Positions 7,905 to 16,129 of a DNA stretch of 64,000 bases are shown piece after piece. The notes under the pieces were generated by a model. It made no database searches and was not told where the DNA came from. It worked only from the letters and a program-made list of their open reading frames with translations. The stretch's first letter is position 1. Each line of letters opens with the position of its first letter. The translations under genes were made by a program, and so were the position numbers. Source of the stretch: an uncultured Eubacteriales bacterium (GTDB taxonomy: Bacteria; Bacillota; Clostridia; Oscillospirales; CAG-272); NCBI GenBank assembly GCA_934446365.1, contig CAKSDZ010000003.1, forward strand, positions 62,001-126,000, written 5' to 3'.

Positions 7905-9185
7905 TCAGTACATTTCGACGTATTCGTCGCGCTTTGCGCCGACGGATACATATTTGATGCGGCATTCGGTCGCTTTCTCGATATATTCGATGTAGCGAAG
8001 CGCCGCCGCGGGAAGCTCCTCTTTTTTCCGGCAGCCGGAAATGTCGCACTTCCACCCGTCCACATATTCGATGACGGGCTTGGCTTCTGCCAGCTTTACA
8101 CGGTCGGTTGTGAATGCGGTGGTCTGCTTTCCGTCGATTTCATAGGCGACGCAGACCGGGATTTTCTCCATATAGCTGAGAATATCAAGCTTTGTCAGCG
8201 CGATTTCGGTCGCACCCTGCATCCGCACGCCGTATTTGGAAGCGACGACGTCGAATGGTCCGACACGGCGCGGTCTGCCGGTCGCAGCGCCATATTCGCC
8301 GCCGGCTTTCCGGAGCGCTTCCGCTTCGTCGCCGAACATCTCGCAGGTGAACGGCCCCTCTCCGACGCAGGTGGAATACGCCTTCATGATGCCGAGCGTA
8401 TAGTCGAGGTGACGGCCGGGAATCCCCGCGCCGATCGGCGCGTAGGCGGCGATGGTGGAGGAGGAGGAGGTATAGGGATAAATGCCGAAATCGATGTCGC
8501 GAAGCGCGCCGAGCTGCGCCTCGAACATGATATTTTTGCCGGCCTTATCGGCCGCATCGAGATATTCGCAGACATCGCAGACGAACGGCTTTACGGTGTC
8601 GCCGTAGGTATGGAGCCATTCCATGATGGCGTCGACGGATTCGCCGTCCGCCTTATAAACGCCTTCGATGGTGAGGTTTTTGTATTCGACAAGCTCGCGC
8701 ACCTGCTCGCGCAGAACCGCTTCGGGCGCGAAAAGATCCGCCATACGCAGGGCTTTTTTCATGTATTTATCGCCGTAAACGGGAGAGATGCCGCGTCTGG
8801 TCGAGCCGTATTTCTTGTCCGCGAGGCGTTCCTCCTCGAGGCAGTCCAGCCGGACATGATAGGGCATGCAGATGACGGCCTTATCGCTGATTTTGAGATT
8901 ATCGGGTGTGATGACGACACCGGCGTCGGTGAGCTTTTTCATTTCGCCGCAGAGATGCCGGAGATCCACGACCATGCCGTTTCCCATGACGTTTACGACC
9001 TCGGGACGCAGGATGCCCGACGGGAGCAGATTGAGGATAAATTCCCCTCTGTCGTTGATAACGGTGTGGCCCGCATTGTTTCCGCCCTGATAGCGGCATA
9101 CGATATCGCTTTTTTCGGCGAGAAGATCGACCATGCGGCCTTTTCCTTCGTCGCCCCAGTTAATTCCGACAACAGCTGTAAGCAT
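7905..9185 (-). CDS. purA: Adenylosuccinate synthetase
   Basis: This 426-residue enzyme joins IMP and aspartate using GTP in the first AMP-specific step of purine synthesis. The N-terminus carries GINWGDEGKG, with catalytic Asp12 and the P-loop-like turn, then NNAGHT with catalytic His40. Further on are TGRPRRVGPFD and the GTP-binding C-terminal part. Length is normal for the family. The ATG is preceded by GGAGAG and by a recognisable sigma-A promoter on the minus strand. No other purine gene is nearby; the downstream SDR gene may be read through. Confidence 0.97.
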   Translation of the reverse strand: MLTAVVGINWGDEGKGRMVDLLAEKSDIVCRYQGGNNAGHTVINDRGEFILNLLPSGILRPEVVNVMGNGMVVDLRHLCGEMKKLTDAGVVITPDNLKISDKAVICMPYHVRLDCLEEERLADKKYGSTRRGISPVYGDKYMKKALRMADLFAPEAVLREQVRELVEYKNLTIEGVYKADGESVDAIMEWLHTYGDTVKPFVCDVCEYLDAADKAGKNIMFEAQLGALRDIDFGIYPYTSSSSTIAAYAPIGAGIPGRHLDYTLGIMKAYSTCVGEGPFTCEMFGDEAEALRKAGGEYGAATGRPRRVGPFDVVASKYGVRMQGATEIALTKLDILSYMEKIPVCVAYEIDGKQTTAFTTDRVKLAEAKPVIEYVDGWKCDISGCRKKEELPAAALRYIEYIEKATECRIKYVSVGAKRDEYVEMY

Positions 9186-9237
9186 AAATTCATCTCTCCA
9201 ATCGACTTTTATTGTCCCCCGAAAAAGAGTACAAATT

Positions 9238-9265
9238 ATTATAGCACAGTTTCCCTCGTTTGCAA
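9238..9265 (-). promoter_or_regulatory. Promoter for purA
   Basis: On the minus strand TTGCAA and TATAAT are separated by 16 bp, about 50 bp upstream of the purA start codon. Confidence 0.65.
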
Positions 9266-9326
9266 AGATGGTTTTGAGAAAAATTTAAAAAATTGTGAAA
9301 AATATGCTTTTGGGAGCTGTCCCGTG

Positions 9327-9355
9327 TTGACTTATCGGGGCAAATATGATAAATT
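9327..9355 (+). promoter_or_regulatory. Promoter for the NYN-domain gene
   Basis: TTGACT and TAAATT with 17-bp spacing, about 95 bp before the gene start. It is divergent from the purA promoter. Confidence 0.5.
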
Positions 9356-9451
9356 GTATAAGGAAACCGTCATATATGCGGCGTGAATGCCGCTCTTTCT
9401 GTGATTGGATATGGTCGTTTTTCCAAATTGATCGGGGAAGGGGGTGAGAAT

Positions 9452-10213
9452 ATGTTTGGAAAGAAAAAGAAGCTTCCCGGCTGTATTGCTTTTGTCGATT
9501 TTGAGCATTGGTATATTTCTCTCGAACGTCAGTATGGTGTAAAGCCGGACATCAGGGGCTGGAAGGCGGAGCTTGAAAAGAGCTTTGAGGTCGAGGAGAT
9601 TGCGGTTTTCGGAGATTTTTCCAATTCCGGGCTTCGCGCGGAGCTGGATAAAATCCGCGATGTGACGCCGATGGTGTTCGATACGAAAAATCCGAGTGAG
9701 CATTATAAAAAGGATTTTACGGATTTTATTATGCTCGATTACATTTATCAGAAGGCGATGACGAGCCGCGACACCGACACATTCATTATTTTTACGGGGG
9801 ACGGACATTTTTCCTCTGTGGTGCGTTTTATTATCAATCAGTGCCGCAAAAAGGTCGGTATATACGGCATTACGAACGCGACAAGCTCGCAGCTGAAATC
9901 CGCCGCGTCGTGGTATCATGAAATTCCCTCCGACACGGAAGTTTACAGAACGTATTACAAGCTGATTGCGCAGAACTTCGATTATCTCACGGTGCATAGG
10001 GAGTTCGGCACCGGATCGACGCCGGAAAAAATCGTCGAGCGCGTTTCCAAAAAGAACAAAATCGATCAGGTGGAGATCGCCAAGGCGCTTTGCCAAATGC
10101 TGGACGACGGCTATATTTATAAGGCCGTCGGCACCGATGAAAAGGGTGGGAAGCTTTCCATTTTGAAGCCGAACTGGGAGCTGCTTGCCCGCGACAAGCT
10201 GTGGAGCAGATGA
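9452..10213 (+). CDS. NYN-domain (LabA/PIN-like) putative ribonuclease
   Basis: The chosen ATG follows an AAGGGGGTGA ribosome site; an upstream in-frame GTG has none. The 253-residue protein begins with a basic KKKKL stretch, then an NYN domain of residues 10-165: AFVDFEHW, DFTDFIMLDYIY and FTGDGHFSSVV supply the acidic cluster expected for metal-dependent RNA cleavage in the PIN/FLAP superfamily. The C-terminal 70 residues (TPEKIVERVSKKNKIDQVEIAKALCQML) resemble a winged helix or OST-HTH-like module, giving a nuclease plus nucleic-acid-binding layout. Targets are unknown. The gene is monocistronic between a divergent promoter and a hairpin. Confidence 0.82.
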   Translation: MFGKKKKLPGCIAFVDFEHWYISLERQYGVKPDIRGWKAELEKSFEVEEIAVFGDFSNSGLRAELDKIRDVTPMVFDTKNPSEHYKKDFTDFIMLDYIYQKAMTSRDTDTFIIFTGDGHFSSVVRFIINQCRKKVGIYGITNATSSQLKSAASWYHEIPSDTEVYRTYYKLIAQNFDYLTVHREFGTGSTPEKIVERVSKKNKIDQVEIAKALCQMLDDGYIYKAVGTDEKGGKLSILKPNWELLARDKLWSR

Positions 10214-10272
10214 GCTTCGGCGGCAGGCCTGCGTTTTGGCGACTGCCGCAGCATGATGATTTTCAAAAACGG

Positions 10273-10310
10273 GAGGAGGCGCCCGCTGCGGCGGGCGTCT
10301 CCTCTGCTTT
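10273..10310 (+). terminator. Terminator-like hairpin after NYN gene
   Basis: A 14-bp stem starting GAGGAGGCGCCCGC (one G-T wobble) with a 4-base loop and a weak CTTT tail lies between the two convergent genes. Confidence 0.6.
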
Positions 10311-10342
10311 GAGACTCACTTGATGTCTTTGGGCGGGTGGAT

Positions 10343-10666
10343 TTACCGATAATATACGTAATAGGCGATGACGGTGCGTATCCGCCCGCCGCTCTCGAGG
10401 TCGGGCGCCGTGATGATCGCGCCCTCGAGGCTCATAAGCTCGGAGGCCTGCATCTCCGGAATCCGGCAGCGGAACACGACGCGGTTGTCCGCGGATATGA
10501 TAAACTCGTCGCCGCGGATGTTGAAGCCGCCGTCGCGTCCGATGATGATGTCGGTCTCCCCGTCGCGCTCGGTGATGTAGCGCAGCCGGTGAGCCGCGAT
10601 TTTCTTTGCCATTTGTGCTCGGAAGGCTGCGGTATCCTCCGGCTTTTTCTTTTTAAAAAGGCTCAT
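10343..10666 (-). CDS. Small hypothetical protein, 107 residues
   Basis: The product starts MSLFKKKKPED, then contains a probable helix (AFRAQMAKKIAAHRLRYI) and a beta-rich part (DIIIGRDGGFNIRGDEFIISADNRVVFRC), ending IAYYVYYR. No signal peptide or membrane span is visible and I do not recognise it. An excellent GGAGGA site precedes the ATG and codon use matches the core genes, so it is very likely a real gene of the host lineage. It converges on the NYN gene and diverges from the YfhO gene. Confidence 0.7.
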   Translation of the reverse strand: MSLFKKKKPEDTAAFRAQMAKKIAAHRLRYITERDGETDIIIGRDGGFNIRGDEFIISADNRVVFRCRIPEMQASELMSLEGAIITAPDLESGGRIRTVIAYYVYYR

Positions 10667-11023
10667 ATTTCCTCCGTTTGTCCGTTCCGGTGAGAAAAAT
10701 CCGGTTTTTGAACGACCAATCTATCGTTATGGTAACAGTATAACACATTTTGGACGGAAATGCTTGATTTTTTCATTTTTGCCGAAAAATATGGAATACC
10801 GGACAGGCCGTTCTTGTTTTTTATAGGGTGAGAAGCGGAAAAGCGCCTGTTATTTTATCTAAATTTTGAATAATTTACAAAATATCGGTTTACAAACTAT
10901 GATTTTGGTGCTATAATAGAACGGTGATCGACGGACAAGCGGCTCTTCCCGGGCCTCTCTCCGTTTTGTTTTATAAAAGAATCTTATAGATTTGCCGCCG
11001 TAAGGCGGCGGATGGAGGAAAAT
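10667..11023. other. Intergenic region with yfhO promoter and 5' leader
   Basis: The 357-bp gap between divergent genes holds a strong plus-strand promoter (10889-10917) and a leader of about 95 nt containing a small hairpin GCCGCC-GTAA-GGCGGC directly upstream of the ribosome site. A TATACT-like element near 10738 on the minus strand could serve the 107-residue gene. No further gene was seen. Confidence 0.6.
10889..10917 (+). promoter_or_regulatory. Promoter for the YfhO-family gene
   Basis: TTTACA and TATAAT at 17-bp spacing, a near-consensus sigma-A promoter. Confidence 0.75.
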
Positions 11024-14000
11024 ATGAACAGAGACGATTGCGCAAAGAATCCGAACTGTGAAAAAGACGCCCCGACGGTGCCCGCCGTGCCGGAATCTCC
11101 GGAGAACGGAAAAAAGCGCCGCCGAAGAGAGAAAAAGAGCTTCAACGGCTATTATCTGATTGCGGCATTCTTCATTCCGTTTGCCATTATGCTCGGCGTC
11201 TATGCGTGCCTTGGCAAGCATCCGTTCGGGAACGGCTCCGTTCTGACGCTCGATTTGCAGGCGCAGTACGTATATTATTACGAGGCGATCAGACGGCTCA
11301 TGACCGAGGGCGGAAGCTGGCTCTATTCTTGGCAGCGCACGCTCGGCGGCGAGTTCATGGGCATCGTCGCCTACTACATGGCGAGTCCGTTCAATCTGAT
11401 TCTGCTCCTGTTCCCGAAGAGCATGCTCGCGGACGCGGTCATGTTCATTCAGCTTGCCAAGGTCGGTGCGATGGGGCTTACCTTTGCGTATTATCTGCGC
11501 AAAACACGCAAAACCTCGGATATGCAGACGGTCGTTTTTGCGATGATGTATGCGCTTTGCGCGTATTCCGTCGTACAGCTGATTGACCCGATGTGGCTCG
11601 ACGCGATGGTGTTCCTGCCGCTGCTTGTGCTCGGCATTGAATCCATGATCCGGAAGAAAAAATTCATTCTCTATACGGTATCCCTTGTGGCGGTCTTCGT
11701 GACGAACTACTATATGGGATATATGTGCGCGATTTTCACGTTCATTTATTTTCTGTATTATTATTTCCTTGTGCGGGACGAAATTCCGCAGAAGGAAAAG
11801 GCGAAAACGGGGAATTTTATCTCACGCATCTTTCATTCCCGCGGCTTTGAAACGCTGATGCGCTTTGCGCTGTTTACGGTGGTGGCGCTTCTCATTTCCG
11901 CGTTCATGCTGCTTTGCGCGTGGTATTCTCTCCAATTCGGAAAGACCGATTTCGCGACGACGGATTTCTCTCCGAATCTGCGCTTTGACTTCCTCGACCT
12001 GTTTGTCAAGATGCTTCCGGGCTCCTACGACACGGTGCGTCCGAACGGACTGCCGATGATCTACTGCGGCATGCTCGCGCTGCTTGCGCTTCCGCTTTTC
12101 TTCATGTCGCCCGTGATATCGAGAAAGAAAAAGCTGCTCAGCGCAGGTGTGCTTGCGGTGTTTATCATATCGTTCTCCGTCAACACGATCGACCTTGTTT
12201 GGCACGGCTTTTCCGGTCCGAACTGGCTCAATTACCGATATTCCTATCTGTTTTCCTTCTTCGTCCTGCTTTTGGCGTGCGACGCTCTGCGCGGGATCCG
12301 GAAAATCCGTTATGGGAAAATTCTGACGGTCGGCGTTCTTGTGTCCGTCATGATTCTGATTGTGCAGAAGCTCGGCTATGCCTTTGAGCAGAATAATAAA
12401 ACGGTGGAGCTCGACGATGCGAAATGCATTTTGCTTTCCATCGTCCTCATCATCGCCTATATGATCGTTCTCCGTTTTATGAAGAGCGACGGGATGGAGG
12501 GCTCCGGCTCCTTTGCGCTGGCGGTCGTCGTCTGCGTGGAGATGTTCGCCGTATCGCTTATCAACGTGACGGACGTTCAGATGGACGTCGGCACCGTGAA
12601 GTATGGCAATTATCTTTCTTCCAGCGGCAAAACGGAATATTACGACGGCTATACCGGCTCGATCAAGCGGATTGAATCCGTGGTGAATGAGGTTCTCGAG
12701 AAAGATAAATCCTTCTACCGGATGGAAAGCACGGTCTATCGGAGGCTCGGCGGCGTCAATGAGCCGATGGCATTCGGCTTCAACGGCATCTCCCACTCCA
12801 CCTCCACACTCAATGCGTCGGTCATCAAGCTGATGAACAAGCTTGGCTACGCTTCGACGGCGCACTGGACGAAATATCTCGGCGGCACGCCGGTCTCGGA
12901 CGCGCTGCTCGGCATAAAGTACGTCATCACCAAAAACGACAAGCTCGACACCAATCTTTATACCGTCGCCGCTTCCGGCCCGGAGTATTATAAATATATT
13001 CCGTCGAACAATACGATTTACGCGATGCAGAACACCAAGGCGCTTTCCGTCGCCTACGGCGTCAGCCCGAATTTGGTTTCCGAAACGGAGGGCTTCCTGT
13101 ATCCGCCGTATTATTCGTCGCTCGATCTTCAAAATAAGCTTGTCAATGCGATGCTTTCCGGCGTGATGGACACGCCGAACGTTCTGCGCGGTCTTTATGC
13201 GACGGTGGAAAGCATCAACTGTTCGCACAGCGCGCTTGCGCACAGACATTCTTACACCGATAAAAACGGCGAAACGCAGTATGCCGAGCAGAATTATTAC
13301 TTTGTGGACGGCGGCGACACGGAGGGGACCTTCCGCTTTACCTTGACGGCGGAGGCGGACGGCGATATCTACGCGCATTTCCCGGGCGTGCTGTTCCAGG
13401 GAATGTCGACCGAATGCGGCCTTTATGTCAACGGCACCAAGGTCAGCGATTATTATACCAATGAAACCTGGGTCATTCAGAATCTCGGAACCTTCGAGAA
13501 GGGCGATGAGATAAAGGTGGAGCTCCGGTTCAAGAACGGCGACCTCTATATTTCCCGCGCATCCCGGTATTTCTTCTATTATGTCGATTATACCGCGATG
13601 AATGTGGCGTTTTCTCAGCTCGAATCCGCATCCATGTATGTGGAGGAGTACGGAAACGATTTCCTGAAAGGGACGATCGATCTCCCCGAAGGGCAGGACC
13701 TGATTTTCACGACCATTCCCTATGACGAGGGCTGGCGCGTCTATATCGACGGCGAGCGGGCGGAAATCACCGAGGTGCTGGATTCGCTGCTGGCTGTCCA
13801 GTCGACGGCGGGCTTCCATGAGATCGAATTCGTATACCGGCCGAACTGCGCCGTATACGGCGGACTGATTTCGATCATCGGAATCCTCGTGTTTGCGCTG
13901 CTTGTCATTTGGAGCCGCAGCCGCAAGGCGCGCGCGCTTGTGAAGTGCGATAACACGCGCACCGAACATTTCTTCTATTGCAAAGGCGACGACACGACCG

Positions 14001-14248
14001 GATGGCTGACGGAGGCCTCGGAAACAGAGGCTGCGGCGGCGGGAGAGAATCCGGATGCGGAGGTTTCGGAAGCTGCGGCGGAGATACCGTCTGAACCCGA
14101 TGCGCCGGTCGGGCAGGCGGAGACGTCTTCCGAAACGAAGCAGGACGGCGGCGTTTCCGATGCGGAACAGGCGCCGGAAGCCGGCAGCGCTGTGGAAGAG
14201 TCCGCGGGGGACATGACGGAAAATACGCCGGAGAACGGTCTGCAATAA
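11024..14248 (+). CDS. YfhO-family multi-pass membrane protein (putative GT-C type glycosyltransferase)
   Basis: The start is the ATG immediately after GGAGGAAAAT; an in-frame ATG four codons earlier overlaps that ribosome site. The 1074-residue protein has a short basic N-terminus, then about 12 hydrophobic segments through residue 500, with the family signature region LTLDLQAQYVYYY and WQRTLGGEFMG near residues 80-120. A large extracellular part follows (about 530-940), then a final membrane segment (VYGGLISIIGILVFALLVIW) and an acidic, Glu/Ala/Pro-rich tail of about 100 residues inside the cell. YfhO proteins are linked to glycosylation of wall polymers in Gram-positives; the precise donor and acceptor are unknown here. 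The long acidic tail is unusual for the family. Confidence 0.88.
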   Translation: MNRDDCAKNPNCEKDAPTVPAVPESPENGKKRRRREKKSFNGYYLIAAFFIPFAIMLGVYACLGKHPFGNGSVLTLDLQAQYVYYYEAIRRLMTEGGSWLYSWQRTLGGEFMGIVAYYMASPFNLILLLFPKSMLADAVMFIQLAKVGAMGLTFAYYLRKTRKTSDMQTVVFAMMYALCAYSVVQLIDPMWLDAMVFLPLLVLGIESMIRKKKFILYTVSLVAVFVTNYYMGYMCAIFTFIYFLYYYFLVRDEIPQKEKAKTGNFISRIFHSRGFETLMRFALFTVVALLISAFMLLCAWYSLQFGKTDFATTDFSPNLRFDFLDLFVKMLPGSYDTVRPNGLPMIYCGMLALLALPLFFMSPVISRKKKLLSAGVLAVFIISFSVNTIDLVWHGFSGPNWLNYRYSYLFSFFVLLLACDALRGIRKIRYGKILTVGVLVSVMILIVQKLGYAFEQNNKTVELDDAKCILLSIVLIIAYMIVLRFMKSDGMEGSGSFALAVVVCVEMFAVSLINVTDVQMDVGTVKYGNYLSSSGKTEYYDGYTGSIKRIESVVNEVLEKDKSFYRMESTVYRRLGGVNEPMAFGFNGISHSTSTLNASVIKLMNKLGYASTAHWTKYLGGTPVSDALLGIKYVITKNDKLDTNLYTVAASGPEYYKYIPSNNTIYAMQNTKALSVAYGVSPNLVSETEGFLYPPYYSSLDLQNKLVNAMLSGVMDTPNVLRGLYATVESINCSHSALAHRHSYTDKNGETQYAEQNYYFVDGGDTEGTFRFTLTAEADGDIYAHFPGVLFQGMSTECGLYVNGTKVSDYYTNETWVIQNLGTFEKGDEIKVELRFKNGDLYISRASRYFFYYVDYTAMNVAFSQLESASMYVEEYGNDFLKGTIDLPEGQDLIFTTIPYDEGWRVYIDGERAEITEVLDSLLAVQSTAGFHEIEFVYRPNCAVYGGLISIIGILVFALLVIWSRSRKARALVKCDNTRTEHFFYCKGDDTTGWLTEASETEAAAAGENPDAEVSEAAAEIPSEPDAPVGQAETSSETKQDGGVSDAEQAPEAGSAVEESAGDMTENTPENGLQ

Positions 14249-14256
14249 ATTTTTCG

Positions 14257-14290
14257 CTGTCCTGCGGCATAGCCGCAGGACAGCTCTGTC
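14257..14290 (+). terminator. Terminator after YfhO gene
   Basis: A perfect 12-bp stem (CTGTCCTGCGGC, loop ATA) with a modest CTCTGTC tail nine bases after the stop codon. Confidence 0.6.
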
Positions 14291-14329
14291 ATAAGCTTTG
14301 TCATGGCAGGGCAGATTGGAGGATACGAC

Positions 14330-15955
14330 TTGAAAACGGTGCTTTTTGCATTGAACAGCTCCTATTCGCATACGAATCTCGCGGTGCGCGCCATCGGCGC
14401 CTCTCTTGCCGATGCCGGCTTTGAGAGCGTCGTTTTGGAGAGAAATTTGAAAGATCCGCGCCTCGGCGTTCTGCACGCGCTGTATGCGGAAAAGGCGGAT
14501 GTGTACGGATTTTCCGTGTATATATGGAACGTTCGGGAGATGCTGCGCATCGCATCGGAGCTGAAATTGCTTTTGCCGGAGGCGGCGATTGTTTTCGGAG
14601 GACCGGAGGTTTCGTTCTCCGATGACGGCTTTTTTGCAGAGCATCCGTTTGTGGACTTCATCATCGCCGGCGAGGGCGAGGAGGCGTTTCCCGCACTCTG
14701 TCGTGCGCTGGAACGCGGCGAATCCGTGCCGCGCCTGTACCGTGCCTCGCCGTTTGCGGCATTCGCTTCGAGCGGAATCTATTACGACAGGATCGGAGAC
14801 GCGCCGCATGGACTTGTCTATTACGAATCCGTGCGGGGCTGTCCGTTTTCCTGTTCGTACTGTCTGTCCTCGGTCGAAGAGGGCATCCGTGCGAAAACCG
14901 CGGAAAAGGCGCTGCGTGATCTTTTGGCGTTTGAAGCGTTTGACGGAATCCGCACGGTCAAGCTTGTCGACCGCACGTTTAATTTCGACCGTGAGCGCGC
15001 GAAGGTGATATGGCGCGGCCTTGCGGACGAGCGTTATACGAAGGAATATCACTTTGAGGTGTCGGCGGCGCTGCTCGACGAGGAATCCTTTGCGCTGCTT
15101 GCCCATGTGCCGAAAGGAAAGTTCCGGCTCGAAATCGGCGTGCAGAGCACGAATCCCGACACCATCCGCGCGGTGTCCCGCGCGTTGAATACGGAAAAGA
15201 CGCTTGCCGCCCTGAAAAGGCTGCACGCCGCAGGAAATCTGCATATTCATGCCGATCTCATCGCGGGGCTGCCGTATGAGGATTTTGCGTCGTTTGGGCG
15301 CTCTTTCGATGCGGTTTACGGGCATGCGGACGTTTTGCAGCTCGGATTTTTAAAGCTGCTCCGCGGCTCGCATATGCGGGAGAGCGCTGCGGACTACGGA
15401 ATCCGTTATTCGCCGGAGCCTCCGTATCAGGTCTTGGAAACGGCGGCGCTTTCCTTTGACGATATCATGCGTCTTGAAGGGATCGAAGGTCTTGTGGAAC
15501 GGTTTTCAAACAGCGGAAAACTTTCCTATACGTTTCCGTATCTGCCGACGGCATATGGCTCGGCATTCGGCTTTTTCGACCGTCTTTATCGGTTTATGGA
15601 GGAAGCGTTTGGGCAAGAAGATGTCTCACGTCTCTCTCAGACGGATGCTTTCCGGCTTGTTATGACGTTTGCGGAAGCGATGTCGAGGGATGGAATGCCG
15701 CTTGATGTAAGGCAGATAAAAGAGAGGCTGGCGCTCGATTTTCTGCTTGGCGAGAGCCGCAGGCTGCCGCCGTTTTTGTCGGCGGTATTGGTGACGGCAG
15801 AGGAAAAGGCGCGGTATCTTTCGGAAATACCGGTCTATCAGCGCGCTTCTTCCGAGGTTGTGAGGCTGACATTTCTCTCCGATGCGCCTGTGGTCGTGGA
15901 TCGGGCGGAGCACAGGGTGATAGGCTGGGATGTGGCCGGAGACGCTTCCGTTTGA
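14330..15955 (+). CDS. B12-binding radical SAM protein, DUF4080 type
   Basis: The family N-terminus (KTVLFALNSSYSHTNLAVRAIG) starts at a TTG with GGAGGA seven bases upstream; the ATG 27 bp earlier has no ribosome site, so the TTG is chosen. Residues 1-130 form a cobalamin-binding-like Rossmann domain (YGFSVYIWN, IVFGGPEVS, IIAGEGEEAFP). The radical SAM cluster RGCPFSCSYC (Cys at about 170, 174 and 177) follows, with downstream barrel motifs LVDRTFNF, RLEIGVQST and HADLIAGLP. A C-terminal DUF4080-like domain completes 541 residues. Members are thought to be methyltransferase-like or methylthiotransferase-like but no substrate is established. It sits upstream of rqcH, a common clostridial neighbourhood. 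Confidence 0.88.
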   Translation: MKTVLFALNSSYSHTNLAVRAIGASLADAGFESVVLERNLKDPRLGVLHALYAEKADVYGFSVYIWNVREMLRIASELKLLLPEAAIVFGGPEVSFSDDGFFAEHPFVDFIIAGEGEEAFPALCRALERGESVPRLYRASPFAAFASSGIYYDRIGDAPHGLVYYESVRGCPFSCSYCLSSVEEGIRAKTAEKALRDLLAFEAFDGIRTVKLVDRTFNFDRERAKVIWRGLADERYTKEYHFEVSAALLDEESFALLAHVPKGKFRLEIGVQSTNPDTIRAVSRALNTEKTLAALKRLHAAGNLHIHADLIAGLPYEDFASFGRSFDAVYGHADVLQLGFLKLLRGSHMRESAADYGIRYSPEPPYQVLETAALSFDDIMRLEGIEGLVERFSNSGKLSYTFPYLPTAYGSAFGFFDRLYRFMEEAFGQEDVSRLSQTDAFRLVMTFAEAMSRDGMPLDVRQIKERLALDFLLGESRRLPPFLSAVLVTAEEKARYLSEIPVYQRASSEVVRLTFLSDAPVVVDRAEHRVIGWDVAGDASV

Positions 15956-16129
15956 CCGGGAATCGTGGCGGCATGAGAAAAATAGGGTCGGCACAGATAT
16001 CCGCCGCTTTTGTATGCTGCGGCGGACGTGCGGCTTTTTGAATGGAAATATGCGGCGGGCGCCGTATTTTGAAAGATTGCATTATGTGATGGAAAACAGA
16101 CGGGATACCGGGAGAAAAGAGGAGATTTT

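Noticed and set aside
7785..9386. Long plus-strand open frame opposite purA
   Set aside because: purA motifs on the other strand are complete; the frame has no start signal.
11822..15325. Very long minus-strand open frame (over 1100 codons) opposite YfhO and the radical SAM gene
   Set aside because: Arg/His-rich translation with no domain pattern, spans two well-supported genes and their terminator; an artefact of G+C-rich codon structure.
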